DNA of 64,000 nt, from contig OY987227.1 in NCBI GenBank assembly GCA_963920705.1, forward strand, positions 496,001-560,000, in the 5' to 3' direction. The position numbers and the translations under genes were made by a program. The stretch is from Odiellus spinosus. Its lineage: Eukaryota > Arthropoda > Arachnida > Opiliones > Phalangiidae. Numbering within the stretch: the stretch's first letter is position 1; the number at the start of each line of letters is the position of its first letter. Shown one piece after another: positions 8,131 to 17,799 of the stretch. The notes below the pieces were generated by a model. That model made no database searches. It was given only the letters and a program-made list of their open reading frames with translations, and was not told the origin of the DNA.

Positions 8131-8960
8131 AGATCAGTTTCAGAGGGGTGATATGAGTCCCATATAGAAGCGTCACAGATATCTTCCTTGATTTTGCTGA
8201 GAAGAGGATGATTTCCGATCGAACATCCGTGATGTTAATGGCACCAAATGGGATGAGACCCAGCGCATCCACATCGAAATCGGTAACGATAGGTGTGTGC
8301 GAGGCGATTGGGTGACATGATAAATAGTCCGCGGGATTTGATTTACCCGGCTGATAAGCCACTTGAAATTGGTAATGCTGCAACCGAAGGATCCAACGCT
8401 GAATGCGATTGGAGGTCAATGTGCGGGGGTTGTTGAAAATAGAGACTAACGGATTGTGATCCGTCAGAATCGTAAAGATATAGATATTTAGATATAGATA
8501 TTTAGATATAGATCAAAATGTTCACACCCGTAAACAATGGCCAGTGCTTCACGTTCAATTTGAGAGTAGCGTGTTCGGTGGCGGAAAGAGCTTTACTGGC
8601 AAATGCGATAACATATTTCTGGCCATCCTTATCGTGCTGAGTGAGAATGGGCTTGCATCAACTATGATGGTGGTGGATTTGGATGGATCAAAATATTTGG
8701 GTGATGAGCAGTCTCTAATGTGATTCTTAATGTCAACCATTGCAGCTCGATGAGTGTGGGTCCAGATGAATTCAGAGTCTTTTTTTAGGAGGCTACGAAG
8801 AGGCTCAGTAATAGTGGAAAAGTTTGGCACAAACCGGGCACAGTAATTGGCTAGTCCCAAAAAACTTCTTAGTTCGGAGATGTTGCGAGGCGATGGGAGT
8901 ATTTGTAAAGCCTCAATCTTTCTAGGGTCCGGCTTGACGCCATCAGTCCCAAATATATGG
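8131..8960 (-). pseudogene. Gypsy-1 RNase H and RT connection
   Basis: The region near 8860 reads MGLANYCARFVPNFS, the typical start of the RT thumb/connection. Near 8450 LTDHNPLVS supplies an RNase H catalytic Asp, and near 8350-8400 YQPGKSNPADYLS is the end of RNase H. Frames are broken several times. Confidence 0.82.
8476..8515. repeat. Microsatellite (gatatagatattta)n inside RNase H
   Basis: About 2.5 copies of a ~15-bp AT unit sit exactly between the codons for the HF and TILTDHN parts of RNase H, so this is an expansion or filler insertion in the dead element. Confidence 0.8.
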
Positions 8961-8970
8961 CCGAAAAATG

Positions 8971-9528
8971 TTAATTCCGACTTTGCAAATTCAGCGTTAA
9001 ACCAGCAGCCGATATGCGTTTCAGAGCTCGTTCCAGTTTCACGTCATGATCATTGACATCGCGACCTCCAATTATAATGTCATCACTGGTGTTAAGAGTA
9101 TTCGGAATATCGCAAATAACGTCCTCTATGGCGTTTTGAAAAATTTCAGCAGCGGAGTTTACGCCGAAGGCGAGTCGTTTATAGCGAAAAGGACCCATAG
9201 GAATGGAAAATGTAGTAATATCGCGTGATTCATTATCCAATTCAATTTGGTGATAACCTTTGTTGAGATCTAGTCGGGAGAACAAAGTCATGCCGTTCAT
9301 TGCATATATAAAATCTTCAAGCTTGGGTGGCGTGTGTCGTTCGCTTTTAATCGCCGTGTTCGGACGACGCATATCTACGCAAATTCTGATATTAGAAGTG
9401 GGTCGATTGGCACGAGCGTTAGTTGCGTTTGTTGAACCTGACGCAGGATTTTGGTTGGCCGAATGATTTCGTTTGGAGACTATGACCAAGGGAGATAACC
9501 AATTCGTTGGATCCTAAGCTGGTTCAAT
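8971..9528 (-). pseudogene. Gypsy-1 reverse transcriptase core
   Basis: The 172-residue open frame (8971-9489) has SRLDLNKGYHQIELD (first catalytic Asp), FGVNSAAEIFQ, and the active-site motif NTSDDIIIGG (second and third Asp kept, Tyr replaced by Ser, a replacement known in some Gypsy lineages). Upstream of 9489 the frame contains a stop in the DIIEPA region before the 280-bp insertion at 9537. Confidence 0.88.
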
Positions 9529-9536
9529 GATATCAA

Positions 9537-9816
9537 GGAGGATCAGAGAAGGATAGGAAATGTGGGGCTGCGTTGAGTTAGAGAGAGAAGAGCCAACCTC
9601 CCACTCGGGTGGAAAGGGGGGATAGGAAATTCTCGAGGTAAACTGTTGTCACGTGGTCGCTAGCTAGCGCGTCTCATAAAGGATTCGTTTTACCCACGCG
9701 ACAACATTTTACCACGAAACGTCTCTACCCCCGTTCTCCCAGAGTGGGAGTTTAGGCCGACGCAGTAGGAACCGCGCCGTCCCCACATTTCCTCTCCTTC
9801 TCTGATCCTCCTTGAT
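9537..9816. mobile_element. 280-bp TIR element inserted in Gypsy-1 RT
   Basis: Terminal inverted repeats GGAGGATCAGAGAAGG (left) and its reverse complement (right), extending with mismatches to about 30 bp. It is flanked by gatatcaa (9529-9536 and 9817-9824), an 8-10 bp duplication. It has no coding capacity. The size and duplication fit a hAT-like or Mutator-like MITE. Because the TIR end and the duplication overlap in sequence, the exact boundary is uncertain by 1-3 bp. Confidence 0.82.
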
Positions 9817-9824
9817 GATATCAA

Positions 9825-10536
9825 GTCGACGGAGCTCTTATATTTCTTGTTTAACTTGCTCTCTCAGATGAAATGGTACCCGTTTGTGATTAATGGCAAC
9901 CGGTGGGATAGATGGATCGATGTGGAGGTGAGCTGTAAAGGTTTTCAGTTTTCCAATTCCACTGAATAAATGACTATGAACGTCCACTAGAGATTGCCAA
10001 TTGCTCAAATTTTCGCGTGTAGGTGGAGTGAAGATATGAGCGATATTTGGTAGTAGGTTTAAACTTTGAAGAGTAGACGCACCAACGATATTATAAGCAG
10101 ACCTCTCAGGGTGAAGTACGTGAAAGGTCGATTCAGACGATTTAGAGTTGTAAAATATTCGGGCCGAAAAGCTTCCAAGCAAGGGTAACGGTTCCATAGA
10201 CGCGAATGGATATACACGAATGTTAATAGCCGTTAGGTTCGGTTGACATTTAAGGCGCTGAAACGTGGAATAATTCATTATGTTGACACAGGCGCCAGTG
10301 TCAATTAAAGCTTCAAAATCAGTAATCTCAATGTTGAAACTTTGGATTAAGCGATTTTTGATTCGAGGATCTCTTGTAGGTTGAAGTGGACAGCAATGTT
10401 GAGCCAAGAAAGGAGTCCTAGTTAACGTACACAGTGGGAACTGTAGAGGAGTATCGTCGTCGTCATCGTAATGGTCCTCATTTATGGCATCTTGAATGGT
10501 GGCAGCCGCAGTATTTTGAAAACTTTGTTGATCCAT
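9825..10536 (-). pseudogene. Gypsy-1 aspartic protease and RT N-terminus
   Basis: The 232-residue open frame has the protease motif ALIDTGACVN (catalytic D-T-G) near residue 76 and flap-like hydrophobic strands, then continues into the RT N-terminus (PVAINHKRVPF) before a stop at 9838. After the stop the frame would continue to the LRRLDIIEP region across the 280-bp insertion. Confidence 0.85.
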
Positions 10537-10784
10537 TTCATGCGGTTAGTTCTGCATAAAATATCAAAGTGACCATACCTTCCACACCAATTACATTGTT
10601 CTGTCCGGGCTGGGCATTCCAATCTCCCACGAGGGTGCGGAAAATGCGCGCCGCAGTTGTAGTAAAATGGAGTGTTTGATTGGGAAAATCTAGCTGTTGG
10701 CTCTTGTTCGAAAATTGGATTAGTAGTTGGAGCGTATCGGCGAGTTGGGAAAGATGGACGTGGTGGAATGGTGGTGCGTTGCAC
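10537..10784 (-). pseudogene. Gypsy-1 nucleocapsid zinc knuckles
   Basis: CNWCGRYGHFDILC is a perfect C-x2-C-x4-H-x4-C knuckle. The preceding knuckle (YYNCGAHFPHPRGRLECPA) has lost its first Cys to Tyr. The order matches gag-protease junctions of insect Gypsy elements. Confidence 0.85.
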
Positions 10785-11650
10785 AGAAGAATTGAAACGT
10801 GCGCTGGTTTGGTCTCGTTGATGAGCGTTCTTGAAAACTAACGTGAATGAATTAGAGGTATTGGCTGGTCTGAGCGAACGGAACTCGTATTTCGTGGATT
10901 GTTTGTGGCAGAGTGTGCGTTATGGCAGTTGTGGAGTGTATTTATGTGAGTGTTATGGAGTGTAATTGCAGAGGCAGTAGTAGATTTTTTCTGATTGTTC
11001 TTGGTTTTCGATATTGGAAGCTTGGACATCGGCTTGTTCATATGATCTGGCTGTGGCAATTAGTTCGTCAAGGGTCATGGTAGGGTCGCGAAGAGCTATG
11101 CGCCGAAGATTGCGCGATACGCACGTTTGAATGATGTGACGCAATATTTCCGTATTAGGGTTGGGGAAATCACAAGTTTTGGATAATGACCGCAAACGAG
11201 TTTGATAATCATCGATAGATTCGGACTCTCGCTGACGCGCATCCCTGAATTTAAATACCTCGTACGTGGTGTTCCGTCATGGTAAGAAGTGGGCATTCAA
11301 AGCCTGAACATTAACATCATACACATCATAATTAGCAGGATCTGAGGTGATGGTAGCGGAGGCGGAATATTTAAAATTTCATGAATGTCATGAACCTCCT
11401 CTCCAGCGTAGAAAAGTAGAAGTGAAACATTCCTCTCAGGATCAGTGATGGCGTAGGCCACTGCCTACGCCATCACTGATCCTGAGGAAAGTGGAAAACC
11501 GTTTGAGCCATTTTTCCCATCGGGAGGCGATGTTATCCCTGTTTTCCTGGATCGAGAATGGTGGGAAAGTTTAGGGTTGAAAGGCCATGGTAATTTGTAA
11601 GACGAAAGAAGTTGAGCCCAGCGTAAAGTTCGAAAGATCTCCGTCGCCAA
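10785..11650 (-). pseudogene. Gypsy-1 gag remnant
   Basis: Recognisable in shifting frames: FSIQENRDNIASRWEKWLKR near 11540, LLLFYAGEEVHDIHE near 11400, FKFRDARQRESESIDDYQTR near 11230, and PTMTLDELIATARSYEQAD near 11060. The order is correct for a Gypsy capsid. At least three frame changes are present, plus an inverted duplication at 11431-11489. Confidence 0.8.
11431..11489. repeat. Near-perfect 26-bp inverted duplication in gag
   Basis: The right arm gcctacgccatcactgatcc is the reverse complement of the left arm ggatcagtgatggcgtaggc. The loop is about 4 nt and the left arm has 2 extra bases. One arm codes for the real gag piece (AITDPERN); the other looks like a templated inverted copy. 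Confidence 0.9.
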
Positions 11651-11870
11651 TGTTGTGTTCTCTATGTTGTTTTTCGGTTATTAAACGAATATTCGCGTTA
11701 GGCTTAAATTTCATAAAATTAATTTTGTTGTTTTAGATCTGGTGTTACAATTTTTACTGCCCTTTTTTATATCTGGGCACGCGATCTTTTTCTTCCAATC
11801 TTCAGAGTTTGCTCCACGTGAGAATATAATTTTGAAAGTTATTTTAAGCTCTATGATGGAGGATACTACA
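11651..11870 (-). mobile_element. Gypsy-1 putative 5' LTR
   Basis: A ~220-bp segment starts TGTAGTATCC and ends ACACAACA on the minus strand (TG...CA) and is immediately followed by TTGGCGACGGAG, a typical Gypsy primer-site/gag leader. No second LTR is visible to confirm the ends. The outer end abuts satellite. Confidence 0.6.
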
Positions 11871-12045
11871 ATAGGCTCTTGAGTTACCCTTTAAATCATT
11901 TTTTTTTCGGTCTTTTTGATGGTGCTTAGAATTTGCACCGGGCTGATTTTATAGCTTAGACGGTTCTCTTTAAGAATTTAGCTACGATTCAACCCTAGCC
12001 TTTAATGATAAGTCACCAGCTCAGTTTTAGTTCCAAGTGAATAAA
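11871..12045. repeat. Single satellite monomer
   Basis: One ~175-bp copy of the 195-bp satellite (gctcttgagttaccctttaa ... ttagttccaagtgaataa), probably the far side of the array that Gypsy-1 and the GC-rich block interrupted. Confidence 0.85.
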
Positions 12046-12427
12046 TTAGCATAAACACAACAGTGTTTATCCCTTTATTTAAACTCGAATTTCATCAGAA
12101 ACCATAATGTATTTTTCAATGGACCCGCGGCACTTGATAACTGAAATCGTCGTTTCCCTCTTCCCACCGTCCACTGAATTCGAATTAATACAGACAAAGG
12201 TACTTTTGAAAAAATTTGATAACGAACGGGTGATCATAAGCTTAGCAGAGCTTTATTAATTGCTTCCAAATGGTAAACCAAAATTTTATTTCTTAAACAG
12301 TAGAATGATAAGGAATAACCATTGAATTCGAGTTAATAGAGAGAAAGTATAGTTTATTGAGTTCGAGGGCTCATCTTTGTTAAACAAAGATTTCTATAAT
12401 GAAAGATTGATAAGGTATATGAAGTTA
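12046..12427. other. AT-rich spacer, no gene seen
   Basis: A diverged motif (agagctttattaa ... attaaacagtaga) occurs here and again at 14718-14780 on the other side of the mariner element, so the flanks may belong to one small repeat family. Nothing coding. Confidence 0.5.
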
Positions 12428-12855
12428 TACAGGGTGTTTCTGAAAGGTCTGGAAAAAATGAAGGGGTTTTTCGTGGGGTCAGACTGAGTGAAAAATGTTT
12501 ATGAACCTTTAGTCTCACGCGCTGCGTTGCGTAGTTATGAGCCCTTGAAAATAGTTCACAAAAATACGAAAAACAACCGAAAGGTGTAGGAAAGATTGTG
12601 CCTTTGACCATTATTGTTTTTCAATTTAATTGTGCATAAGCTAATTATCGAGAGATAAGTGAAACAATGTGTATATTAACTAAAAAAAGCGTATCAACAT
12701 GTTTAATAGTGTGCAATCATTAACTTTGGTCAGAAGTACTTGAACTCAAAGTGTGGTTTACTACTTGTGTTTCGGGTGTTGAAAAGGGAATTTTACAAGA
12801 AACATTTATTAATTACCATAATTATCAATTATTTAATAATCGGAATCAGAAGTAT

Positions 12856-13301
12856 TTACAAAAATTGTTCGAAATGCATTCCGTCAGCGTTCATACACAT
12901 TTGAGCCCGTCTAATAAATGATTGTCTAACTCGTTCGAAGATCCCTGGTGTGTTGTGTATGGTTTCGCCGGCATCAAAAATCCTTTGACGTAGATCTTCC
13001 ACGTCACGCACTTCACTAACATAAACAAAGCCCTTAGGTGGCCCCAAAGAAAGAAATCACAAGGGTTTAGCTCCGTAAATCTGGCTGGCCACGCAACCGT
13101 TCCGCCACGACCAATCCAACTGAAAGGGAATGTTTCATTAAGGAAGGCTCTAACTAGGAGAGAAAAATGAGGTGGTGCAAAGTCGTGCATAAACCACATG
13201 TCTCGTCTCAAGGCCAGTGGTACGTCTTCAAGAAGCTCGAACAGATTGTCTTGAAGAAACGGGAGATATACCTCACCATTAAGCCTTGGTTGCAAAAAGA
13301 A
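12856..13301 (-). pseudogene. Transposase C-terminal half, left arm
   Basis: Minus-strand translation begins FFLQPRLNGEVYLP, then MWFMHDFAPPHFS (second catalytic Asp), then AWPARFTELNPCDFFLWGHL (third Asp). There are 41 residues between the HD Asp and the NPCD Asp, the DD41D spacing known from rosa-like mariners. A frameshift follows WGHL. The open frame extends to 13526 only by running into the unique centre antisense to the plus-strand transposase. Confidence 0.85.
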
Positions 13302-14239
13302 CAAACTATCCAAACTGTCGACAGACGTTTGATGGAAGGTGGACATATCCAACCGGCGGGACGAGGTGCTGTAGCTCCAGACGTTCCTGAAGAGGCGGAG
13401 GAACAAGTACTCACCATTTTCGACGAAGATCCAGGAACAAGCACTAGGCGAGTTGAACGCCAATTGGGAGTAAGTCACGTCCTTATCTGGTGAATACTCC
13501 GAGGACATCAGTTTCACCCTTACCATCTACAGAAGGTCCAAGCCCTAAACGAAACGGATTACCCGAGAAGACTGGACTTTTTTCAGTGATTTTTCGCTCA
13601 ACATCAAGACATCAACTTACCCCAAAACCTTTTAGTTACGGATGAGGCCAATTTTTCCCGTGATGGCATATTGAACATGCACAACAGGCATCAGTGGGCG
13701 CAACAAAACCCCCACGCTGCCAGTGTTAGGGCTCACCAAGTTCAATTCAGCTTAAACGTCTGGTGCGGAATTGATGGTGACCATTTAATTGGACCATTCT
13801 TTTTGCAACCAAGGCTTAATGGTGAGGCATATCTCCCGTTTCTTCAAGACAATCTGTTCGAGCTTCTTGAAGACGTACCATTGGCCTTGAGACGAGACAT
13901 GTGGTTTATGCACGACGGTGCACCACCTCACTTTTCTCTCCAAATTGGGGCCTTAATGAAACATTCCCTTTGAGGTGGATGGGTCGTAGCGGAACGGTTG
14001 CATGGCTAGCCAGATCTCCAGACCTAAACCCTGGTGATTTCTTTCTTTGGGGCCACCTTAAGGACTTTGTTTATGTAAGTGAAGTGCGTGACGTGGAAGA
14101 TCTACGTCTAAGGATTATTGATGCCTGCGAAACCATACGCAACACACCAGGGATCTTCGAACGAGTTAGACAATCATTTATTAGAGGGGTTCAAGTGTGT
14201 ATTAACGCTGACGGAATGCATTTCGAACAATTTTTGTAA
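13302..14239 (+). pseudogene. Mariner-type transposase, right copy
   Basis: Plus-strand pieces in order: a helix-turn-helix region (FDEDPGTSTRRVERQLGVSH), the first catalytic Asp in LVTDEANFSRDG near 13636, WCGIDGDHLIGPFFL, the second Asp in MHDGAPPHFS near 13912, and the third in SPDLNPGDFFLWGHLKDFVY near 14030. Stops or frameshifts lie after VLIW (13491) and near 13972. The N-terminal start is missing because the inversion breakpoint lies just upstream. Confidence 0.88.
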
Positions 14240-14668
14240 ATACTTCTGATTCCGATTATTAAACAATTGATAATTATGGTAATTAATAATAGTGTCTTGT
14301 AAAATTCCCTTTTCAACACCCGAAACACACGTAATAAACCACACTTTGAGATCAAGTACTTCTGACCAAAGTTAATGATTGCACACTCCTAAACATGTTG
14401 ATACGCTTTTTTTAGTTAATAAATACCTTGTTTCACTTATCTCTCGATAATTAGCTCATGCACAATTAAATTGAAAACAATAATGGTCAAAGGCACAATT
14501 TTACCTACACCTTTCGGTCGTTTTTTCGGATTTTTGAGGACTATTTTCAAGGGCTCATAACTACGCAACGCAGCGCGTGAGACTAAAGGTTCATAAACCT
14601 TTTTCATTCAGTCTGACCCCACGAAAAAACCCCATCATTTTTTCCAGACCTTTCTAAAACACCCTGTA

Positions 14669-15397
14669 GAGAGAAAGGTGGCTGAATGGGTTACGAAAAT
14701 TTTAAAAAATAAACCTAGCCGAGCTTTATTAACTGGTACGAAATTCATAAACAAAAATTTAATTTATTAAACAGTAGATAAGCTTTTTTAATGCCATTTT
14801 TTATCGTTAACTGAAAATTGCATTCACTGGGTTCTTCTACTAGGGTAGCCTTCTTTAGCCATCAAATTTTGACTATTTTATTATACCAAGAGTATCCCAG
14901 TATATTCACCCTAATTATCGTAATTAAAAAGTTGGCAAGATTTTCTTATCATTTGGTTTTTTAACTTTAATAATATATCTCTTGTCGGCCTATGTAAACG
15001 AGATTTACAGATTCAGTACTCACAGATGCACCGTACCAATGGATGGTTTACGTTAGCGTTTAAAATTGTGGCGAGCCCTCTCGCTTGTGCAATGGTGACG
15101 TCTTCGATTGTTTCGGCAATCGTTTCTCACCTATATTTAGGTGATAAGAGACCTCTTTCTTACTATGTTTTGGGCAGAGTACTCTAATAAACTGAGGCGA
15201 TTGAATTTAAATCGCATTACCTAGAAATGTGGCTAATTTAATATATTATGTCTCTGTAAGAACATTTCACAATGAAAGCTCTTAGGATTAAATATCACTT
15301 GAGTTGGACTTCATATCCTGCCAAGTGCTTAAGTTACGCACAAAATTTAAAGTTTAACGTTCTCCATCTCAACTTCATTTTCTAAAATACTTGAGTT
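14669..15397. other. AT-rich stretch, no gene seen
   Basis: No coding motif or clear repeat. It may contain the 5' untranslated part or ORF1 of the LINE that is recognisable from 15398. Confidence 0.4.
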
Positions 15398-15604
15398 TTG
15401 CGTCTAGGATGTGCTTTATATCCAAAAGCACCGTCATTACTACTAAGTAATGACCGTGTCGATAATTATGATAGTAAGATGACAATTCTTAAAAATAATA
15501 CTCTCCTAAAAGGTACACAAATATTTATTGAGCACGATTTTACTAGTAATCAACAGCTGGCCAGATATAAACTCCGGCAGTTCGCCAAAACTAAACTTCC
15601 TTAA
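15398..15604 (+). pseudogene. LINE ORF1 C-terminal remnant (possible)
   Basis: The 68-residue frame contains ILKNNTLLKGTQIFIEHDFT followed by LRQFAKT. This resembles the C-terminal region of ORF1 proteins in several insect LINEs (K/R-rich, LLKGT.IFI.eDlT pattern). It sits 130 bp upstream of the endonuclease in the same orientation. Assigned from pattern only. Confidence 0.5.
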
Positions 15605-15733
15605 AAATTTAAATGGGCTAATGCTACATCTATAATAATTGGCCCAGATGTATATAGGTATGACTTTGTATCTGAGTCAATAGTTCTGAAAACCTAAGAT
15701 CAATGATTAACTTTAGTTTTATGTTTTTTTTTT

Positions 15734-16600
15734 ATGTTAAATATACTATTCAATAATATTCTTAGTGCTCCCAAAAACTTTAATGACATATTTTCTAATT
15801 GCTTAACAATAAATCTAAATGTAGATATATTAATTTTAAATGAGACTTGGATAAGAGAGGACTTTGCAGAAATTTATCCTGGAAATGTTTTTGTTGGGCA
15901 CGGTCGTAGCGGTCGAGGGGGTGGAGTAGGTTCTTATTTAAGAGACTCAATACAGTTTGATATAATATCAGAGGCATGAATCACGAAAGACGGGTGCGAA
16001 ATTTATACAGTTAAGATTGAAAATACCTATATCACAACCCTGTACAAAGCGAGTGGCTCATATCAAGGTCTTTTTCAAAACTTAGAAATTATATTAAATA
16101 GAATGACCCCACCCTCAAGCAGGAAACTAATATTGGGTGATTTTAATATTGACCTCCTACTGAATAATGGGACTGATGGACATTATGGGGAGCTATGGTT
16201 TAGAACAGATAGATAAGGAGCCCACAAGAATAACGAGAGACTCATCGACCCTACTTGATCATTGCTTTGTAAACTTTCCAATTAGTGTAGACCTACTTCG
16301 TGATATACAGATTACGGATCATACCCCCCCCCCCCCCCTATACATAAAGCTTGACTTTCCTTGGAAAAAAGTAAATAAGATAAGCATACGGAACTTTTCA
16401 AAAAACAACATTTCTAAATTTCTCGATATGCTTAAAACACAAAAATGCAATTTCTTAAGCGAACAAGGAGATAAAATTGATAGGGCGTTTGATGACTTCC
16501 ACAATATTTCCCTGTATGCATATAATACCTCATTTCCATATTATGAGGCCACAAAAGGAGACTCTCATCACTGGATCAATGGTGAGATTGTGGAAGCCAT
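15734..16600 (+). pseudogene. Jockey-like LINE endonuclease domain
   Basis: An apurinic endonuclease-like (EEP) domain of a non-LTR retrotransposon: ILNETWI (metal-binding Glu) near 15836, SGRGGGVGSYL near 15915, ILGDFNIDLL near 16132, LLDHCFVN near 16255, and ITDHTP (catalytic His) near 16312. A stop near 15977 and a frame change near 16160 break it. A long C run (16323-16338) follows ITDHTP. The frame is interrupted at 16600 by the Gypsy-2 LTR and resumes at 22287. Confidence 0.88.
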
Positions 16601-17492
16601 TGTGACACTTTTTCGGTTAACTCTAGAAACAGGGAGGGTTATGAAATATGGTTAACGATTAGTCGTCTAGGGTATGACTTAGAATTTAAAATTAAAGTGT
16701 CAACATTTAAAAGAAAACAATAAACACACGGAACTGGCAATGGTCAATCAAATTTAATATTGAACAAAAATATTATTAATAAAATCCTAACAAACAATCT
16801 GCTAACTTAAAATTATAATTACACTTGAAACCTTAGTTACTAAAGTGGCTGGTTCCCCATTATAAAACTAGTTACGGTACCGTATATGGCGCGTGGCTGA
16901 AGATTCGGCGTAGAGTCCATCGGCGTTTCGCTTAGGTCGTTTTTCAAGAAGGCGGGACGATTCCATTTCTTCTGGTTTACTCAACAGCTCTATTAGATCA
17001 CGATCACAAACCATTACACTCGCAGCGCGTTTAACGTATAAGGTTTTAAACTCTTTTTAATTTGTTAGTTTAATCACACGCGGCATGCTTAGATTATATT
17101 TCTACCATCCTTTTTAAAAATTCTTTTTCGAGCCCGTGGTTTTCGAACTCTCATAACTGCCGTCCTATCAACTTATATCTCTCTTTACATTCTTTCTGTT
17201 CGACCGTTGGTCGTTTTTAAAAACTCGGCTAAACCCTTTTGTAAACCATCTCTCGATCGGGAGGGGTTCTGACGTACAGCGGCCACGTTAGTTTTTCTCT
17301 GGACGCAGGTGTGCTCGAGTATTATTCGTGGCCCTCTACTTATTTCTGGGGAACCAACGTCATGGGAAAAACCAGCCCTTTATATCGTACTAACATATTT
17401 CTTAAAAATAAAAAGAAAACGGATTGACCATGAAAGTAAAATGGGGTATAGGGGTTACTTAAATTTTGCTCGATGGATAATTATTTGTTACA
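16601..17492 (-). mobile_element. Gypsy-2 3' LTR
   Basis: 892 bp, same length and almost the same sequence as 21391-22282. It is the 3' LTR in the element's minus-strand orientation. An open frame in it (17309-17548) also occurs in the other LTR and has no domain. Confidence 0.93.
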
Positions 17493-17506
17493 AACTCCCC
17501 CACGCG
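17493..17506 (-). other. Gypsy-2 polypurine tract
   Basis: On the minus strand the bases just before the 3' LTR read CGCGTGGGGGAGTT, a purine-rich tract in the expected position for plus-strand priming. Confidence 0.75.
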
Positions 17507-17799
17507 AAGATTCGAGCGACCTCGCGAGACAAGTACAAGAGAACATAGGAGTTTGACAATTATATGTAAAACAAAAATATTGTGACTTGAGAAATTTAGC
17601 AAAAAAAAAAAAAGAAATTTAACAACAGTGAATTAATACGCAACAATTATATATACAAGAGGATCCTCGAAATTAAGACTAATTACAATATTTACATTGA
17701 TCAATTAACTACACAATAAAAACACTAGACTAACGTTGACAACGACACAATTAATATACAACTAGAAAATAACAATTAACTACACAATTTCAGCTACCA
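17507..17799 (-). other. Gypsy-2 3' untranslated region
   Basis: About 290 bp of AT-rich non-coding DNA between the end of the integrase frame and the polypurine tract, including a poly-A run near 17602. No env-like frame. Confidence 0.6.

Larger units (their letters stand above)
7741..11870 (-). mobile_element. Gypsy-1: decayed Ty3/Gypsy retrotransposon
   Basis: Reading leftward on the minus strand: 5' LTR (11651-11870), gag, zinc knuckles, aspartic protease, reverse transcriptase, RNase H, and the first part of integrase. The integrase core is cut off at about 7741 and no 3' LTR is visible. Multiple stops and frameshifts, a 280-bp insertion in RT and a microsatellite insertion in RNase H show an old inactive copy. 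The RT motif (T)SDDII and the gag style resemble insect Gypsy elements whose active site is SDD. Confidence 0.9.
12430..14666. mobile_element. Palindromic DD41D mariner (IS630-Tc1-mariner) element
   Basis: TIRs CAGGGTGTTTCTGAAAGGTC and the near-complementary right end are flanked by TA (12428-12429 and 14667-14668). The left arm (12430-13301) is an inverted copy of the right arm (13797-14666), about 870 bp each, around a ~495-bp unique centre. Both ends therefore correspond to the 3' end of the original element, and the original 5' end with the transposase N-terminus is gone. Arms differ by substitutions and small indels, so the rearrangement is not recent. Confidence 0.9.

Noticed and set aside
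13167-13493. 108-residue plus-strand frame as a separate gene
   Set aside because: Its first part is antisense to the left-arm transposase and its second part is the N-terminal piece of the right transposase.
17309-17548. 79-residue frame in the Gypsy-2 LTR
   Set aside because: The same frame occurs in the other LTR, where it continues into LINE sequence. It is LTR sequence without a domain.
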